The notes beneath the pieces were generated by a model. The model made no database searches. It saw nothing but the letters and a program-made list of their open reading frames with translations, and had not been told where the DNA came from. Shown piece by piece: positions 26,175-35,398 of a stretch of DNA of 64,000 bases (the first letter of the stretch is position 1; each line of letters starts with the position of its first letter). The DNA is from Kiritimatiellia bacterium (GTDB lineage Bacteria > Verrucomicrobiota > Kiritimatiellia > SLAD01), in contig SLKG01000037.1 of NCBI GenBank assembly GCA_007134735.1, positions 1-64,000 of the forward strand, in the 5' to 3' direction. A program made the position numbers and the translations under genes.

Positions 26175-27950
26175 TTATCGTGCCCGGTTCTTTTTTAGCC
26201 GGTGAAAGAAATTCCGCCATTCATCCGAGAGTTCGGTGTCGTCGGAAATGTGCGGGCCGATGTCTTCAAGCGCCTTGAGCAACGCCCCGAAAATGGCATT
26301 GGTTTGAAGGTATATCCGGTTTTTGGGCAGGATTTCGCGCATGCGCGCTTCGGTGATCACGCGGGTCGACTGCGGTTGTATGCCGCACAGGTACAACGTT
26401 CCCCCGTTGCGATCAAAGGCCCGGGCAAAATCGAACAGGGCGCTCCAGCAGGAGGAATCAATGGAATGCGCACGGCGCAGCCGCAAAAGCAGATGACGGG
26501 GCTGTTGTTCCCGGGCAATTTCATTCAACTGGGCGCGCAGTTCGTGCGCCACCCCGAAGAACAGATTGCCCGATACGCTCATGGCCACGACATCGCTTTT
26601 GTCGTGACGCGTCAGCGGCGCATACGGGCGCTCTTCAAACCCGCCCCCCGGCAGCGGGATCAGCTCCACCATGTGGAGTTCGCAGGCGCGATTCAGAAAG
26701 ATGATCATGGACGCCAGGATGCCCGCAAATATTCCGTATTCAATGCGGCCGAAAACCGTGACGGCAAACGTCAGTACAAGGACGAATAAATCGGCGCGGG
26801 ATGTGGCCCGGACCTGTCGGATGCGTGACGGGTCAATGAGCCGTGTGCCGAGAAACAACAGCAGCCCGGCCAGCGCCGTTACGGGAATGCGATTGAGCAG
26901 ACCGGGAATCAGGACGATCAGCAGCGCGGTATGCAGGCCGAACGCAATATTGGCCATGCGCGAGCGCGCACCGCATTGTGCCAGCAGGGTGGATCGCACA
27001 AAGGAACCCGAACCCGGAAAACACTGAAAGAAAGCGGCCACGATCTGGCTGACACCCTGGCCGAAGAAATCCTGGTTGAAGTTCACGTGACGCCCTGTGC
27101 GAAGCGCCAGGTACTGCCCGACAACGGCGGCTTCGATCAGGCCGATGACGGAAATCGCCAAAGCCAGGGGAATCAGCGCCGGTATTTCGGCCCGTGCTAT
27201 TCCGGGAAAAGCCGGCGCGGGCAGGGTGCGCGTTAACGGGGCGATATCCTGGACCAACGCTACGCCGCTGTCTTCTCCCAGCACGAAAACGATTGCGGTC
27301 GCCGAGAGAATGACGATCAACGCCGCCGGCAGGCGCCGGGCGTACCGGTTCAGCGCTACCATCAATCCAAAAGCGCCCAAACCCACGATGAAGGTCGCAA
27401 CGTGCAGGTCCGGCGTTTGAATAATGACATCCGTAAATCGCCGGATAAACCATCGATGCGTGGAGGCATCCACGCCGAACAGGTGATGGAGCTGTCCGAA
27501 AGCGATCAGTACGCCGGCCCCGACCATGAATCCGAGGAACGCCGGTTCCGGCACAAACCGGACCAGCGCGCCCATTCTCAGCAGCCCCATGAGCAGGCGA
27601 AATATGCCCACCAACAGGGCCAGGGTGAACACGACGGAAAACAGATCGGGATGCGACGCGAGCGGCACGGCCACCGCCGCGGTCAGCAGGGCGGCGGAAT
27701 TGGTCGGGCCCGTGTTCAGCAGTCCGGAATGACAGAACAGGGCCGCGGTAATGGACATGACAATGGCCGTATAGAGTCCGTACGCAGGCGGCAGTCCGGC
27801 CAGCACCGCGTAGGCCATGACCTGTGGAATGGCGAAAATCGCCACGGTCAACCCGGCCAGCAGGTCCAGGCGCAGGGACCCGACACCGTAATGACGCCAA
27901 TCCGGACGCCAGGCCCGAAGAAGGACCCGGTTCTGAAAGGGATGGATCAT
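26175..27950 (-). CDS. SulP-family anion transporter with STAS domain
   Basis: A 591-residue membrane transporter started at ATG 27950. The N-terminal part has about 12 hydrophobic segments; the SulP signature region is AIPQVMAYAVLAGLPPAYGLYTAIV and STGPTNS-like TGPTNSAALLTAAVAVPL. Motifs VGAGVLIAFGQL and FGQGVSQIVAAFFQCFPGSGSFVRS are family typical. The C-terminal STAS domain (about 450-575) includes LLLRLRRAHSIDSSCWSALFDFARAF. It imports sulfate or another anion such as bicarbonate. Placed just after a PLP beta-replacement enzyme (80 bases apart, same strand), sulfate is favoured here as inference. Confidence 0.9.
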   Translation of the reverse strand: MIHPFQNRVLLRAWRPDWRHYGVGSLRLDLLAGLTVAIFAIPQVMAYAVLAGLPPAYGLYTAIVMSITAALFCHSGLLNTGPTNSAALLTAAVAVPLASHPDLFSVVFTLALLVGIFRLLMGLLRMGALVRFVPEPAFLGFMVGAGVLIAFGQLHHLFGVDASTHRWFIRRFTDVIIQTPDLHVATFIVGLGAFGLMVALNRYARRLPAALIVILSATAIVFVLGEDSGVALVQDIAPLTRTLPAPAFPGIARAEIPALIPLALAISVIGLIEAAVVGQYLALRTGRHVNFNQDFFGQGVSQIVAAFFQCFPGSGSFVRSTLLAQCGARSRMANIAFGLHTALLIVLIPGLLNRIPVTALAGLLLFLGTRLIDPSRIRQVRATSRADLFVLVLTFAVTVFGRIEYGIFAGILASMIIFLNRACELHMVELIPLPGGGFEERPYAPLTRHDKSDVVAMSVSGNLFFGVAHELRAQLNEIAREQQPRHLLLRLRRAHSIDSSCWSALFDFARAFDRNGGTLYLCGIQPQSTRVITEARMREILPKNRIYLQTNAIFGALLKALEDIGPHISDDTELSDEWRNFFHRLKKNRAR

Positions 27951-28030
27951 GGCGGTATTATAGGGTACCGGACAGGAGAATGGGAGCGCGAAAAAACGGT
28001 ATGTGTGCGAACGGCGCCTTCCGAACCCGT

Positions 28031-29515
28031 TCACAGGGCGTTCAGCAATCCCGTCGCCTCATTAAATTCATTGATTAACGCGTCCCATTCGCGGACCTGT
28101 TCCGCCGAGAACAGTTCCTTCCAGAAATCCTCGTCCCAGAGCCGGTTCAGGTCGTCGGAGGATTTGCCCTGCTGTTCCACCCAGGTGAAATACTTGAAGT
28201 TGTGCAGGGCCTTGCGATCGAAATACGTCAGTTCGCGCACGTAGTCCGGCGTCATGCCGGCGAGATAGCGTTCGAAATGGCCAATGGCCGTTTCGGTCTT
28301 GTACGCCCCGTGCTGTTCGCGCATTTCGTCCATGCGTGAGTTGTACAACTCCATGGAATCCGTCAGCGGCAGAAAGATCACGTCCCGCGAATCCATGTCA
28401 TAGTATTTCGCTGTTTTAACGGCGGCAACCAGGTTGCAGATACAGGAAATACCCAGCCGGTCGAGGCGCTTGACGGTTTCCTCGTCCACGCCGCGTTTAA
28501 CGAGGTATTCCCGGCCCGCGGATTCGTTGAACAGGCGCATCAATTGCATGGTTTGCTCATCGTCCACGGCGATGACCATGTCCGTGTTGCGCACGTTGTG
28601 AATCCACGGAATGTGCTTATCGCCGATGCCTTCGATCCGGTGCGCTCCGAACCCGAACTGGTACAGGGTCGGGCATTGCAGGGCTTCCACGGCCACGACT
28701 CGAATCGAAGGGTGGCGGGTCCGCAGGAAATCACCGGCCGCGATGGTGCCGGCTGAACCCGTCGCACTGATGAAGGCCGACAGGCGACTGCGATCGTTCT
28801 TGTAGTGGTTCTCGTAAATCTCGTCGATGACGCCGCCGGTCATGTTGTAATGCCACACGGAATTCCCGAATTCATCGAACTGGTTGAAGATCACAATCTG
28901 GTCCCCGCGTTCGCGCCGCAGTTCCCAGCATTTATCGTAGATCTCCTTTACATTCGATTCGGTGCCGGGGGTGCCGATGATTTCGTCCGTGCCGATTTCC
29001 CTCAACCACTCAAAGCGTTCCCGGCTCATGCCCTCGGGGAGTATGGCCACAGCGGGGCAATCGAGCAGGGCGCAATCGTAGGCGCCGCCCCGGCAATAGT
29101 TTCCCGTGGACGGCCAGACGGCCTTTTGTGTCGTCGGATCGAAGTTGCCGGATACCAGCCGCGGCACCAGGCATCCGTAGGCGGCGCCGACTTTGTGGGC
29201 GCCGGTGGGAAACCATTTGCCGATCAGGCCGACGATCCGCGCTTCAACACCGGTCAACTCGGGAGGGAATTCAAGCCAGTTGCCTTCCCCGAACCCGCCG
29301 CCGGAGAGCGTGGGCTCGTTTTTCCAGGTAATCCGGAACAGGTTCAGCGGGTTGATATCCCAGAGTCCGACCTCCTTCAGCTTGTCCTTGATTTTTTCGG
29401 GTATTTTGGAGGGATCCCGCTGTTGTTCGAACGTTGGAAGAATCACGCCCCGTTCACGGGCTCGTTCGATGGATTTTTGCAACACGTCCTGGTTGATGGA
29501 TTCAATGATCTTCAT
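28031..29515 (-). CDS. PLP-dependent cysteine-synthase-like / TrpB-like protein
   Basis: A 494-residue fold-type II PLP enzyme. The probable PLP lysine is in FPTGAHKVGAAYGC, with the substrate/phosphate loops PSTGNYCRGGAYD and ATGSAGTIAAGD. Members of this subgroup are longer than CysK/CysM (about 310) and have an extra C-terminal region. They catalyse beta-replacement on O-acetylserine/phosphoserine, though the substrate of this subgroup is not settled. I start at ATG 29515; upstream in-frame sequence is REP DNA. It precedes the SulP gene on the same strand and is divergent from the ferredoxin/ThiS-like pair. Confidence 0.8.
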   Translation of the reverse strand: MKIIESINQDVLQKSIERARERGVILPTFEQQRDPSKIPEKIKDKLKEVGLWDINPLNLFRITWKNEPTLSGGGFGEGNWLEFPPELTGVEARIVGLIGKWFPTGAHKVGAAYGCLVPRLVSGNFDPTTQKAVWPSTGNYCRGGAYDCALLDCPAVAILPEGMSRERFEWLREIGTDEIIGTPGTESNVKEIYDKCWELRRERGDQIVIFNQFDEFGNSVWHYNMTGGVIDEIYENHYKNDRSRLSAFISATGSAGTIAAGDFLRTRHPSIRVVAVEALQCPTLYQFGFGAHRIEGIGDKHIPWIHNVRNTDMVIAVDDEQTMQLMRLFNESAGREYLVKRGVDEETVKRLDRLGISCICNLVAAVKTAKYYDMDSRDVIFLPLTDSMELYNSRMDEMREQHGAYKTETAIGHFERYLAGMTPDYVRELTYFDRKALHNFKYFTWVEQQGKSSDDLNRLWDEDFWKELFSAEQVREWDALINEFNEATGLLNAL

Positions 29516-29879
29516 GAGCGCCTCGTATGCGTATGTGATTGAATCGTAAATCGTAGCGAATTCGGGTGGGAACGTCAATGACCGGGCGGTGCAACAAGCA
29601 GATAGGCACGACCCGGAATAATCTATCCTTTTATTCATTTCTTCCGGAGGGGCGCGCTTTCGCGCGTCCAGGTCACGCAGAAGCGTGCCCCTCCAGAAGA
29701 AGGCGCCCGGATAAACAAGAACCTGGAGGGTCACGCTTCCGCGTGACCCGGATACGCGGACCTCGCATGGGCGGGCAAAAGTCGTGCCCCTCCAGCGAGC
29801 GCCCATGGGACACCTCCAAGCCGGGCGGGTCGGCCTATGATTTTTTTGCCTATCGGAAATCAGGTGGTATGCTGTTGCC
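29516..29879. repeat. REP hairpins (GGAGGGGCACGC family) in a divergent gap
   Basis: 364 gene-free bases between divergent genes. Two hairpins of the second REP family are present: about 29646-29693 (GGAGGGGCGCGC ... GCGTGCCCCTCC) and 29725-29792 (GGAGGGTCACGCTTCCGCGTGACCC ... GTGCCCCTCC). The same family occurs once at 45710-45757. No gene is supported. Confidence 0.75.
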
Positions 29880-30083
29880 ATGAAAGTTCGTGTGGACCAA
29901 TCGATCTGTACCGGATGCGAGCTCTGTGCCGCCATCAGTCCCGATCTCTTCGAGATGAACGGCGAGGGGCTTTCCCAGGTTAAATCCGAAGCCGTTCCGG
30001 AAGACCGGACCGAGGAATGCCGGGATACCGCGGACACGTGTCCGGTCGAAGCGATCCGGGTGGAAGAACAAGATGAAGGTTAA
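29880..30083 (+). CDS. Small [4Fe-4S]-type ferredoxin
   Basis: A 67-residue ferredoxin. Cys10-x2-Cys13-x2-Cys16 and the CP motif at Cys54 ligate a single cubane, with an additional Cys47; the pattern (CxGCxLC ... TCPVEAI) is that of bacterial single-cluster ferredoxins. It carries electrons in the cytoplasm. Its last 11 bases overlap the ThiS/MoaD-like gene, so the two are cotranslated. Which reductase uses it is not visible. Confidence 0.9.
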   Translation: MKVRVDQSICTGCELCAAISPDLFEMNGEGLSQVKSEAVPEDRTEECRDTADTCPVEAIRVEEQDEG

Positions 30084-30306
30084 AGTCGAACATGTGGCCA
30101 TGTTGCATTGCGACCGCCTTGCGGCGGATGGAATGGTGGAATTGAGCGAGCCGGCCACGATTCTCGATTTACTGAATGCCCTGGGCATCCGACCGGACCA
30201 TCAAAACGTCGTGGTTCCGTTCATCAACAGCGAGCGCGCCAAACGAACCAGCTCCTTGAGCGATGGAGATGAGGTCTTTCTCACGCTCGCCATCGGCGGC
30301 GGATGA
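30073..30306 (+). CDS. ThiS/MoaD-family sulfur-carrier protein ending GGG
   Basis: A 77-residue ubiquitin-fold protein. Strands and helix (VKVEHVAML, ELSEPATILDLLNALGI, VVVPFINSERAK, LSDGDEVFLTLAIGGG) match ThiS/MoaD/CysO. These proteins are activated at a C-terminal Gly-Gly to carry a thiocarboxylate. Here the end is Gly-Gly-Gly, which may need trimming or differs from the canonical end. The gene overlaps the ferredoxin stop by 11 bases. It could serve molybdopterin, thiamine or cysteine/homocysteine synthesis; there is no moaE or thi gene beside it. Confidence 0.82.
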   Translation: MKVKVEHVAMLHCDRLAADGMVELSEPATILDLLNALGIRPDHQNVVVPFINSERAKRTSSLSDGDEVFLTLAIGGG

Positions 30307-30675
30307 TGGGGGGCGAGGCTTCCGCCGAGCCGGATTCCGTTCAGCGGTCCCGCCTTACTCGCGGCTCAGCAGGAGCTTCGCCCTCCAGGCTTCCCGAGTT
30401 CTGTTATTCGCGTGGTGGAGGGCGAGGCTCCCGCCGAGCCGGATTCCGTTCAGCTGCCCCGCCTTACTCGCGGCTCAGCAGGAGCTTCGCCCTCCAGGCT
30501 TCCCAAGTTCTGTTATTCGCGTGGTGGAGGGCGAGGCTCCCGCCGAGCCGGATTCCGTTCAGCTGCCCCGCCTTTCTTACGGCTCAGCAGGAGCTTCGCC
30601 CTCCAGGTTTGCCGAGTTGCGTTATTCGCGTGATGGAGGGCGAGGCTCCCGCCGAGCCGGGATCCACCCGTGCGC
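30307..30675. repeat. 109-bp REP tandem array (about 3.3 copies)
   Basis: Three full units and a fourth partial one (left arms near 30311, 30421, 30530 and 30639, period 109-110) make up the gap after the ThiS-like gene. Each unit has GAGGGCGAGGCTCCCGCCGAGCC, then CCGGATTCCGTTCAGC, then GGCTCAGCAGGAGCTTCGCCCTC, forming a long hairpin, and a short AT-containing linker (TTCTGTTATTCGCGTGGT). One isolated copy lies at 52592-52674 and a fragment at 12929-12953. Confidence 0.92.
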
Positions 30676-31560
30676 TTAATCTCCCGGCGCCCAATAATCG
30701 AGCATTTCCGCGAACAGGTCGAACGCCGGCTTGCTGAATCCGTATGGCGTTTCGAAGTGCACGCCGAGGGGGAATCCCCGTTCCCGGACGCCATCCACGA
30801 TCCGCCGGTACAGATCGAGCAACAACGGTTTCTTCTCCTTCAGATTCCATTCGGCGAGGCGCCGGACAAAGGCCTGCTCTTTTTCCGCGATCGGGTTGCC
30901 CGGGTCCTGGATCAACCACTGAATGATTTTCAAGCGGGTTTCCACCTGGGGGACATAACCGAAAGAAAGCAGGATCTCGGGTCGATGGGGATAACGATCG
31001 GCGAAGTCCGCGAGAAACCGGACGATGGAATCGGAAAAGAGCAGTTGGGTCAGCGCGAACGTGGCGCCCTGTTCACATTTGAAACCGAACCGTTCGATTT
31101 CATCCGCCCGTGTCGGTATCAGGATGACGCCCCGATGCGGTACCTGTTCCTGGAATCGCGCGAGCGCGTCGGTCGGCGACACGCCGTCCCCGTCGCCGTC
31201 GGTCATCGTGCGCGGGACGCCTACAAAAACGACCCCCTCAATCCCGGCCTCCAGCAGATTTTGAAAGCGGAATTGCAGTTGATCGGCATCAAGAAATGAG
31301 GTGACCTGGGTGCACAGGCCTTGAAGCCCGGGGAGTTCAGGCGCCGCGGCCTTCCATACGTCGAGCGGATCCATCCGGGGCTGCATCGGCACGGGCCGAT
31401 CGTCGTCCTCGTCGATCATACCCGGGATCACCAGGCTGTTGACCCGGTCCTCCATCCCAAAAGACCGGGAAAGTTCGCGCAGTTTCTGCGCGTTTTCCTT
31501 GACCCGATCCACACCGCCCTCAACGGTCGGAGGCACAAATTCCAATGCGATTCGATTCAT
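30676..31560 (-). CDS. Methylenetetrahydrofolate-reductase-like protein
   Basis: A 294-residue TIM-barrel protein. MNRIALEFVPPTVEGGVDR and the later CTQVTSFLDADQLQFRFQNLLEAGIEGVVFVGVPR resemble the MetF/MTHFR barrel, in which a flavin reduces methylenetetrahydrofolate. Several canonical residues are hard to place, so it may be an atypical member or only a relative. The start at 31560 is supported by homology; the ribosome site is weak. It converges on the REP array behind the ferredoxin/ThiS-like pair. Confidence 0.65.
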   Translation of the reverse strand: MNRIALEFVPPTVEGGVDRVKENAQKLRELSRSFGMEDRVNSLVIPGMIDEDDDRPVPMQPRMDPLDVWKAAAPELPGLQGLCTQVTSFLDADQLQFRFQNLLEAGIEGVVFVGVPRTMTDGDGDGVSPTDALARFQEQVPHRGVILIPTRADEIERFGFKCEQGATFALTQLLFSDSIVRFLADFADRYPHRPEILLSFGYVPQVETRLKIIQWLIQDPGNPIAEKEQAFVRRLAEWNLKEKKPLLLDLYRRIVDGVRERGFPLGVHFETPYGFSKPAFDLFAEMLDYWAPGD

Positions 31561-31729
31561 ATTACTTCCTGCTCCGCCAAGCCGGGGTGGAGGGTGACAG
31601 GAAACAGCAGAAATCACAAGTCCGAACCGGTGAATTCCCGGAAAGAAACATTGCTATCAGGGAGCGAAATGGCCAGACTGAAGTGGAGAACGATATACAC
31701 GGAACCGGATACAAAGAGAGGGGTGTATC

Positions 31730-32323
31730 ATGAAGAAAGCCCGTTACGTGTTCATCGCCGGTCTCCTGGCCATGACCCTGCCCGTACAGACGGTCGAAGC
31801 CGAACTGCTCCGCAATACCCGCTTCGATTCGCCTCCCATCCGGCGTCATCAGAAGGATACGGTTCCAGACGGCTGGCTTGTTTTTTCAAGCGCCGGCCGG
31901 GCCAACCGTGTGACAATGACCCGTTCGGTTTCGCATGAAGGCCGGCAGTCCGTGCGCATGCAGGCACAGAAGCAGCCCATGGCCTTCCAGGGCATATGCC
32001 AGGCGGTCCGCGTTCAGCGGGAAAGGGAGTACGAGTTCGTCGTGCATGTCTATATTGATGAGTCGGAGCCGCTGGAAGGGGCGGTACACGGCCAGATGGT
32101 CATCGAATGGCTTGACCGGGATGAGGCCGAGATCAGCCGCGATCTGGGGCCGGAATGGGATCATGAGCTGGAACCCGGGGAATGGCATTGTTTCCGTTTC
32201 ACGGTGCAGGCGCCCGAAGATGCCGTGGCGGCCGTTTTCAGCATTATACAGCACGACGGCCGCACCGGAACCGGATCGGGAACCTTCTATGTGGATGCCG
32301 TGTCCGTGCAACGATCCCGGTAG
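31730..32323 (+). CDS. Secreted beta-sandwich protein, probably carbohydrate-binding-like
   Basis: A 197-residue exported protein. Signal peptide: MKKARYVFIAGLLAMTLPVQTVEA. The mature part, GWLVFSSAGRANRVTMTRSVSHEGRQSVRMQAQ onwards, has the look of a galactose-binding-like (CBM4/9-type) jelly roll: 'D-G-W' near the start, 'H-x-G-x-x-S-V-R-M' and 'F-Y-V-D-A-V-S-V' at the end. No catalytic domain is attached. Stands alone; the next gene is convergent. Confidence 0.72.
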   Translation: MKKARYVFIAGLLAMTLPVQTVEAELLRNTRFDSPPIRRHQKDTVPDGWLVFSSAGRANRVTMTRSVSHEGRQSVRMQAQKQPMAFQGICQAVRVQREREYEFVVHVYIDESEPLEGAVHGQMVIEWLDRDEAEISRDLGPEWDHELEPGEWHCFRFTVQAPEDAVAAVFSIIQHDGRTGTGSGTFYVDAVSVQRSR

Positions 32324-32379
32324 ATCGCGTCCATGTCCGGGTCGTTTTTTCGGAAAGCGCGTTTCCGGCATCGGAATTT

Positions 32380-32820
32380 CTAGTAGCTGTACACCCCGCG
32401 CATGAGCGCGTCCCGTATCGCAGAAACCATCTTGGCGGAGCGCATCGTGGCGGCGGTAAGCCCGTCCACATCATCCGCAATGTTTTCCGGCCTGTACAGG
32501 TCCGTGAGGTGGGTTCGAATATCCCGGCCTTCGAGATATTCGATCAGCTTGACATACTCGTCGCGCAACCGGGCCTCCTTCGTGCCGTTCTCGGCGTGCA
32601 GATATTCGTCGCCCTGGGCCTGAAGGTGTCGGAACCCGATTTGAGTGACGCGGTGGTCCCGCAGGGTGAATTCAATGCCGACCTGGATTTCATCCCTGTC
32701 GATGAAGACGCCGCGATAGGTGCCGTCCTCGTATACCGGAAGCGCTTCGGGATGCCTGGCGCACCCGGCCAGATATCCGAGTGAGAGCAACGCGATGAGA
32801 GTTATGATGCTGTATTTCAT
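32380..32820 (-). CDS. FMN-binding-domain lipoprotein
   Basis: A 146-residue lipoprotein (MKYSIITLIALLSLGYLAGC, lipobox L-A-G-C) followed by an FMN-binding domain (PF04205 type). The DGLTAATMRSAKMVSAI stretch corresponds to the family motif in which a Thr or Ser carries covalently linked FMN (compare SGATxTS in NqrC/RnfG). It is therefore a membrane-tethered flavoprotein able to take electrons outside the cytoplasm. It lies 73 bases after the molybdenum-hydroxylase large subunit on the same strand and is probably the last gene of that operon. Confidence 0.82.
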   Translation of the reverse strand: MKYSIITLIALLSLGYLAGCARHPEALPVYEDGTYRGVFIDRDEIQVGIEFTLRDHRVTQIGFRHLQAQGDEYLHAENGTKEARLRDEYVKLIEYLEGRDIRTHLTDLYRPENIADDVDGLTAATMRSAKMVSAIRDALMRGVYSY

Positions 32821-32892
32821 ATTCCATCTCCTGTAATTCACCTGTCACGCCGGGTGGGGGAGATCCACGACGCAAGGCCGCATTGCTCCCGG

Positions 32893-35235
32893 CTATTCGC
32901 TTTTCACTTCGGGCAGGTTCCCGTTCAGGCCCTGCCAGACTTTTTCGGCCGTGAAGGGGCCGGACCGCAACCGAACGCCGCAGGCGTTGTAAATCGCGTT
33001 GCCGATGGCCGGCATGGGGCCGTTGATTCCGATCTCCGCGATGCTCTTCGCGCCGTACGGCCCGGTTTTCTCATAACTCGGAACGAGAATGGTCTTCATC
33101 TCGGGCAGATCGCGTAGCGTGAACAGCTTGTACTCTCCGAAGCCCGGGTTCGTCATGCGCCCCTTATCGTTGAAGAGGTATTGCTCCGTCATCGCGTAGG
33201 TAATGCCGTTCATCACGGCGCCTTCGACCTGGCCTTCCGCGAGTTTGGGGTGGATCGGCGTGCCGCAATCGGCGGCGGCGACGTACTTGATCAGTTGCAC
33301 CCGGCCGGTCAGCGTGTCCACTTCCACCTCGGCGAAATGCGCGGCGAAGGGCGGCGGCGAGTGATGCACGATCTTGGATGAGATATCCCCGATCTGGAAC
33401 TGGTTCGTGTTGTACATGGAGTACAGCGCGATTTCCGAGAAGGAGACCTGTCCTTCGCCGTTCTTTTCCACGACCTTTGAATCCTGCACGGTGACTTCGG
33501 AGGGTTTCCGGTCCAGCATCTCCGCGCCCACCTTGAGGATCTGTTTGCGGACCTTCTCCGCCACGTTCTGCACGGCCTGACCGCTCAAGTACGTGGTGCT
33601 CGACGCGTAGGCGCCGACGTCGAAGGGCGTCATGTCGGTGTCGGATGAATAGACGATGATCTGTTCGAGATCCGTGCCGAGCGTTTCGGCGGCGATCTGG
33701 GCGAGCACGGTATCGCTCCCGGTGCCGAGATCGGTCGCTCCCAGGAGCAGGTTGAACGATCCGTCCTCGTTCATCTTCAGCGTGGCGGCGCCCATGTCGA
33801 TTTCCGGAATGGCGGAACCCTGCATAAGGCAGGCCATACCCAGGCCGCGGCGGAACCGGCCCTTCTTGTCGGAGTGCGGTTTGCGTTTGCGCCAGCCGAT
33901 TTCGCGGGCGCCCGCCTTGATGCAACGGGCCAGCTCGCAACTGGTGATGGCCTGGTCCACGCCCTCGCGTCCTTCGCCGAGCGCGCGGAATATGGGCGAG
34001 GTGTCGCCGGACTTGATGTGGTTCATGGCGCGGAATTCGAGCGGATCCATCCCGATCTTCTCGGCGACCTCGTCCATCGCGCATTCCAGGGCGAAAGCGG
34101 CCTGGGTCGCGCCGTACCCGCGGTAGGCGCCCCCGGCGGGCAGGTTCGTGTACACTACCGTTCCATTGAAGTGTATATGTTCGCACCGGTACAGCGGCAG
34201 TACCTTGCTCCCGCAATTGCACACCACGGTCAACCCCTGGCTCCCGTTCCAACCGGTATTCGAGAGGCAGTCGAGACCGAGCGCCGTGATGGTGCCGTCA
34301 CGTTTCGCGCCGATCCGGATTCGCATGAGCATGGGATGGCGCGTGCGCGCGCTGATGAATTCCTCCTTGCGCGTGTATTCCCAGTACACCGGCTTTCGCG
34401 TGCGCAGGGCCATCATGGCCACGACGTCTTCCAGCACGATTTCCTGCTTGGCGCCGAACCCGCCCCCGATGCGGGGCTTGATCACACGCACCCGGCGCAC
34501 GGGGATGCCCAGTGTCTGCGCGACAATGCGCCGGCAATGGAACGGCACCTGCGTGCTCGTCGTGATGATGATCCGGTCCTCCCGGTCCACCCACGCCATC
34601 GAAACGTGCGGCTCGACCGGACAATGCTGTCCGTAGTGATTGTAGAAGCGGTGATCGACCGTGGCGTCCGCCTCCGCCATGCCCTTTTCGAATTCCCCGA
34701 TGTCCATGTCCACCTTCGCGGCCATGTTGCGGTCCTTGTCGTACGGGACGGGAATCACGGCGCGCGCCTCCGGTTCGTCGTGAATCACCGGCGCGCCTTC
34801 CTTCATGGCGTCCTCGATGTGAAGCACGGCCGGCAGGACCTCGTATTCCACCTTGATGGCCTTCAGGGCGGCTTCCGCGATCTTCTCGGTCTCCGCGGCC
34901 ACGGCGGCCACGCGGTCGCCGACAAAGCGCATCTTGCTGTCGAACATAAAGGTGTCGTAAGGCGACGGCTCCGGATATCCCTGTCCGGCGGTGGTATGCA
35001 CGATGCGCGGCACGTTGCCGTAATAGAGCACGGCATGCACGCCCGGCATCTGTTCCGCTTCCGAGATGTCGATGGACGTAATGCGCGCGTGCGCATGCGG
35101 GCTCGTGAGCATCTTGATGATCAAGGCGTCCCTCGGTTTCAGGTCGCCGACATAGGACGGCTTTCCCAGCGCCAGTGTCATGGCGTCGATCTTGCGAAGC
35201 GGTTTATTGACGACTTTGAAATTTCTCTTTTTCAT
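32893..35235 (-). CDS. Xanthine dehydrogenase-family molybdopterin subunit
   Basis: A 780-residue molybdenum-binding subunit. The N-terminal part (KPSYVGDLKPRDALIIKMLTSPHAHARI) and GGGFGAKQEIVLEDVVAMMAL are cofactor-contact motifs; PAGGAYRGYGATQAAFALECAMDEVAE matches the R-G-(Y/F)-G block; AKSIAEIGINGPMPAIGNAIYNACGVR carries the expected catalytic Glu (of SIAE). The last motif is typical of selenium-linked purine/xanthine hydroxylases. It works with the 2Fe-2S and FAD subunits encoded just upstream. The AYRGYGA form is close to, but not identical to, the usual AFRGFG. Confidence 0.9.
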   Translation of the reverse strand: MKKRNFKVVNKPLRKIDAMTLALGKPSYVGDLKPRDALIIKMLTSPHAHARITSIDISEAEQMPGVHAVLYYGNVPRIVHTTAGQGYPEPSPYDTFMFDSKMRFVGDRVAAVAAETEKIAEAALKAIKVEYEVLPAVLHIEDAMKEGAPVIHDEPEARAVIPVPYDKDRNMAAKVDMDIGEFEKGMAEADATVDHRFYNHYGQHCPVEPHVSMAWVDREDRIIITTSTQVPFHCRRIVAQTLGIPVRRVRVIKPRIGGGFGAKQEIVLEDVVAMMALRTRKPVYWEYTRKEEFISARTRHPMLMRIRIGAKRDGTITALGLDCLSNTGWNGSQGLTVVCNCGSKVLPLYRCEHIHFNGTVVYTNLPAGGAYRGYGATQAAFALECAMDEVAEKIGMDPLEFRAMNHIKSGDTSPIFRALGEGREGVDQAITSCELARCIKAGAREIGWRKRKPHSDKKGRFRRGLGMACLMQGSAIPEIDMGAATLKMNEDGSFNLLLGATDLGTGSDTVLAQIAAETLGTDLEQIIVYSSDTDMTPFDVGAYASSTTYLSGQAVQNVAEKVRKQILKVGAEMLDRKPSEVTVQDSKVVEKNGEGQVSFSEIALYSMYNTNQFQIGDISSKIVHHSPPPFAAHFAEVEVDTLTGRVQLIKYVAAADCGTPIHPKLAEGQVEGAVMNGITYAMTEQYLFNDKGRMTNPGFGEYKLFTLRDLPEMKTILVPSYEKTGPYGAKSIAEIGINGPMPAIGNAIYNACGVRLRSGPFTAEKVWQGLNGNLPEVKSE

Positions 35236-35398
35236 GGCTGAAATTTCCCGTTGAGGTTTGGATGGACTGTGGCGTTTGTATATCGATATGACATCTGGAA
35301 AACGGGGGGCCGACCCACGTCCTCTCCCCGCTCCCCGGGGAGAGGGGGAGATGGTTGATGGGTTTGATCGAGAACAGTGTTTTCATCACATAATCATT

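Noticed and set aside
30307-30675. Possible CRISPR array
   Set aside because: Repeat units are 109 bp with long internal hairpins and almost no variable spacer; no cas gene is near.
30302-30737. Overlapping frames in the 109-bp repeat region that look like a repetitive protein
   Set aside because: The sequence is a hairpin REP array; the translated repeats follow the DNA period and shift frame with it.
33874-35241. Long plus-strand reading frame opposite the molybdenum-hydroxylase subunit
   Set aside because: Shadow frame of a clear gene, with biased composition and no motif.
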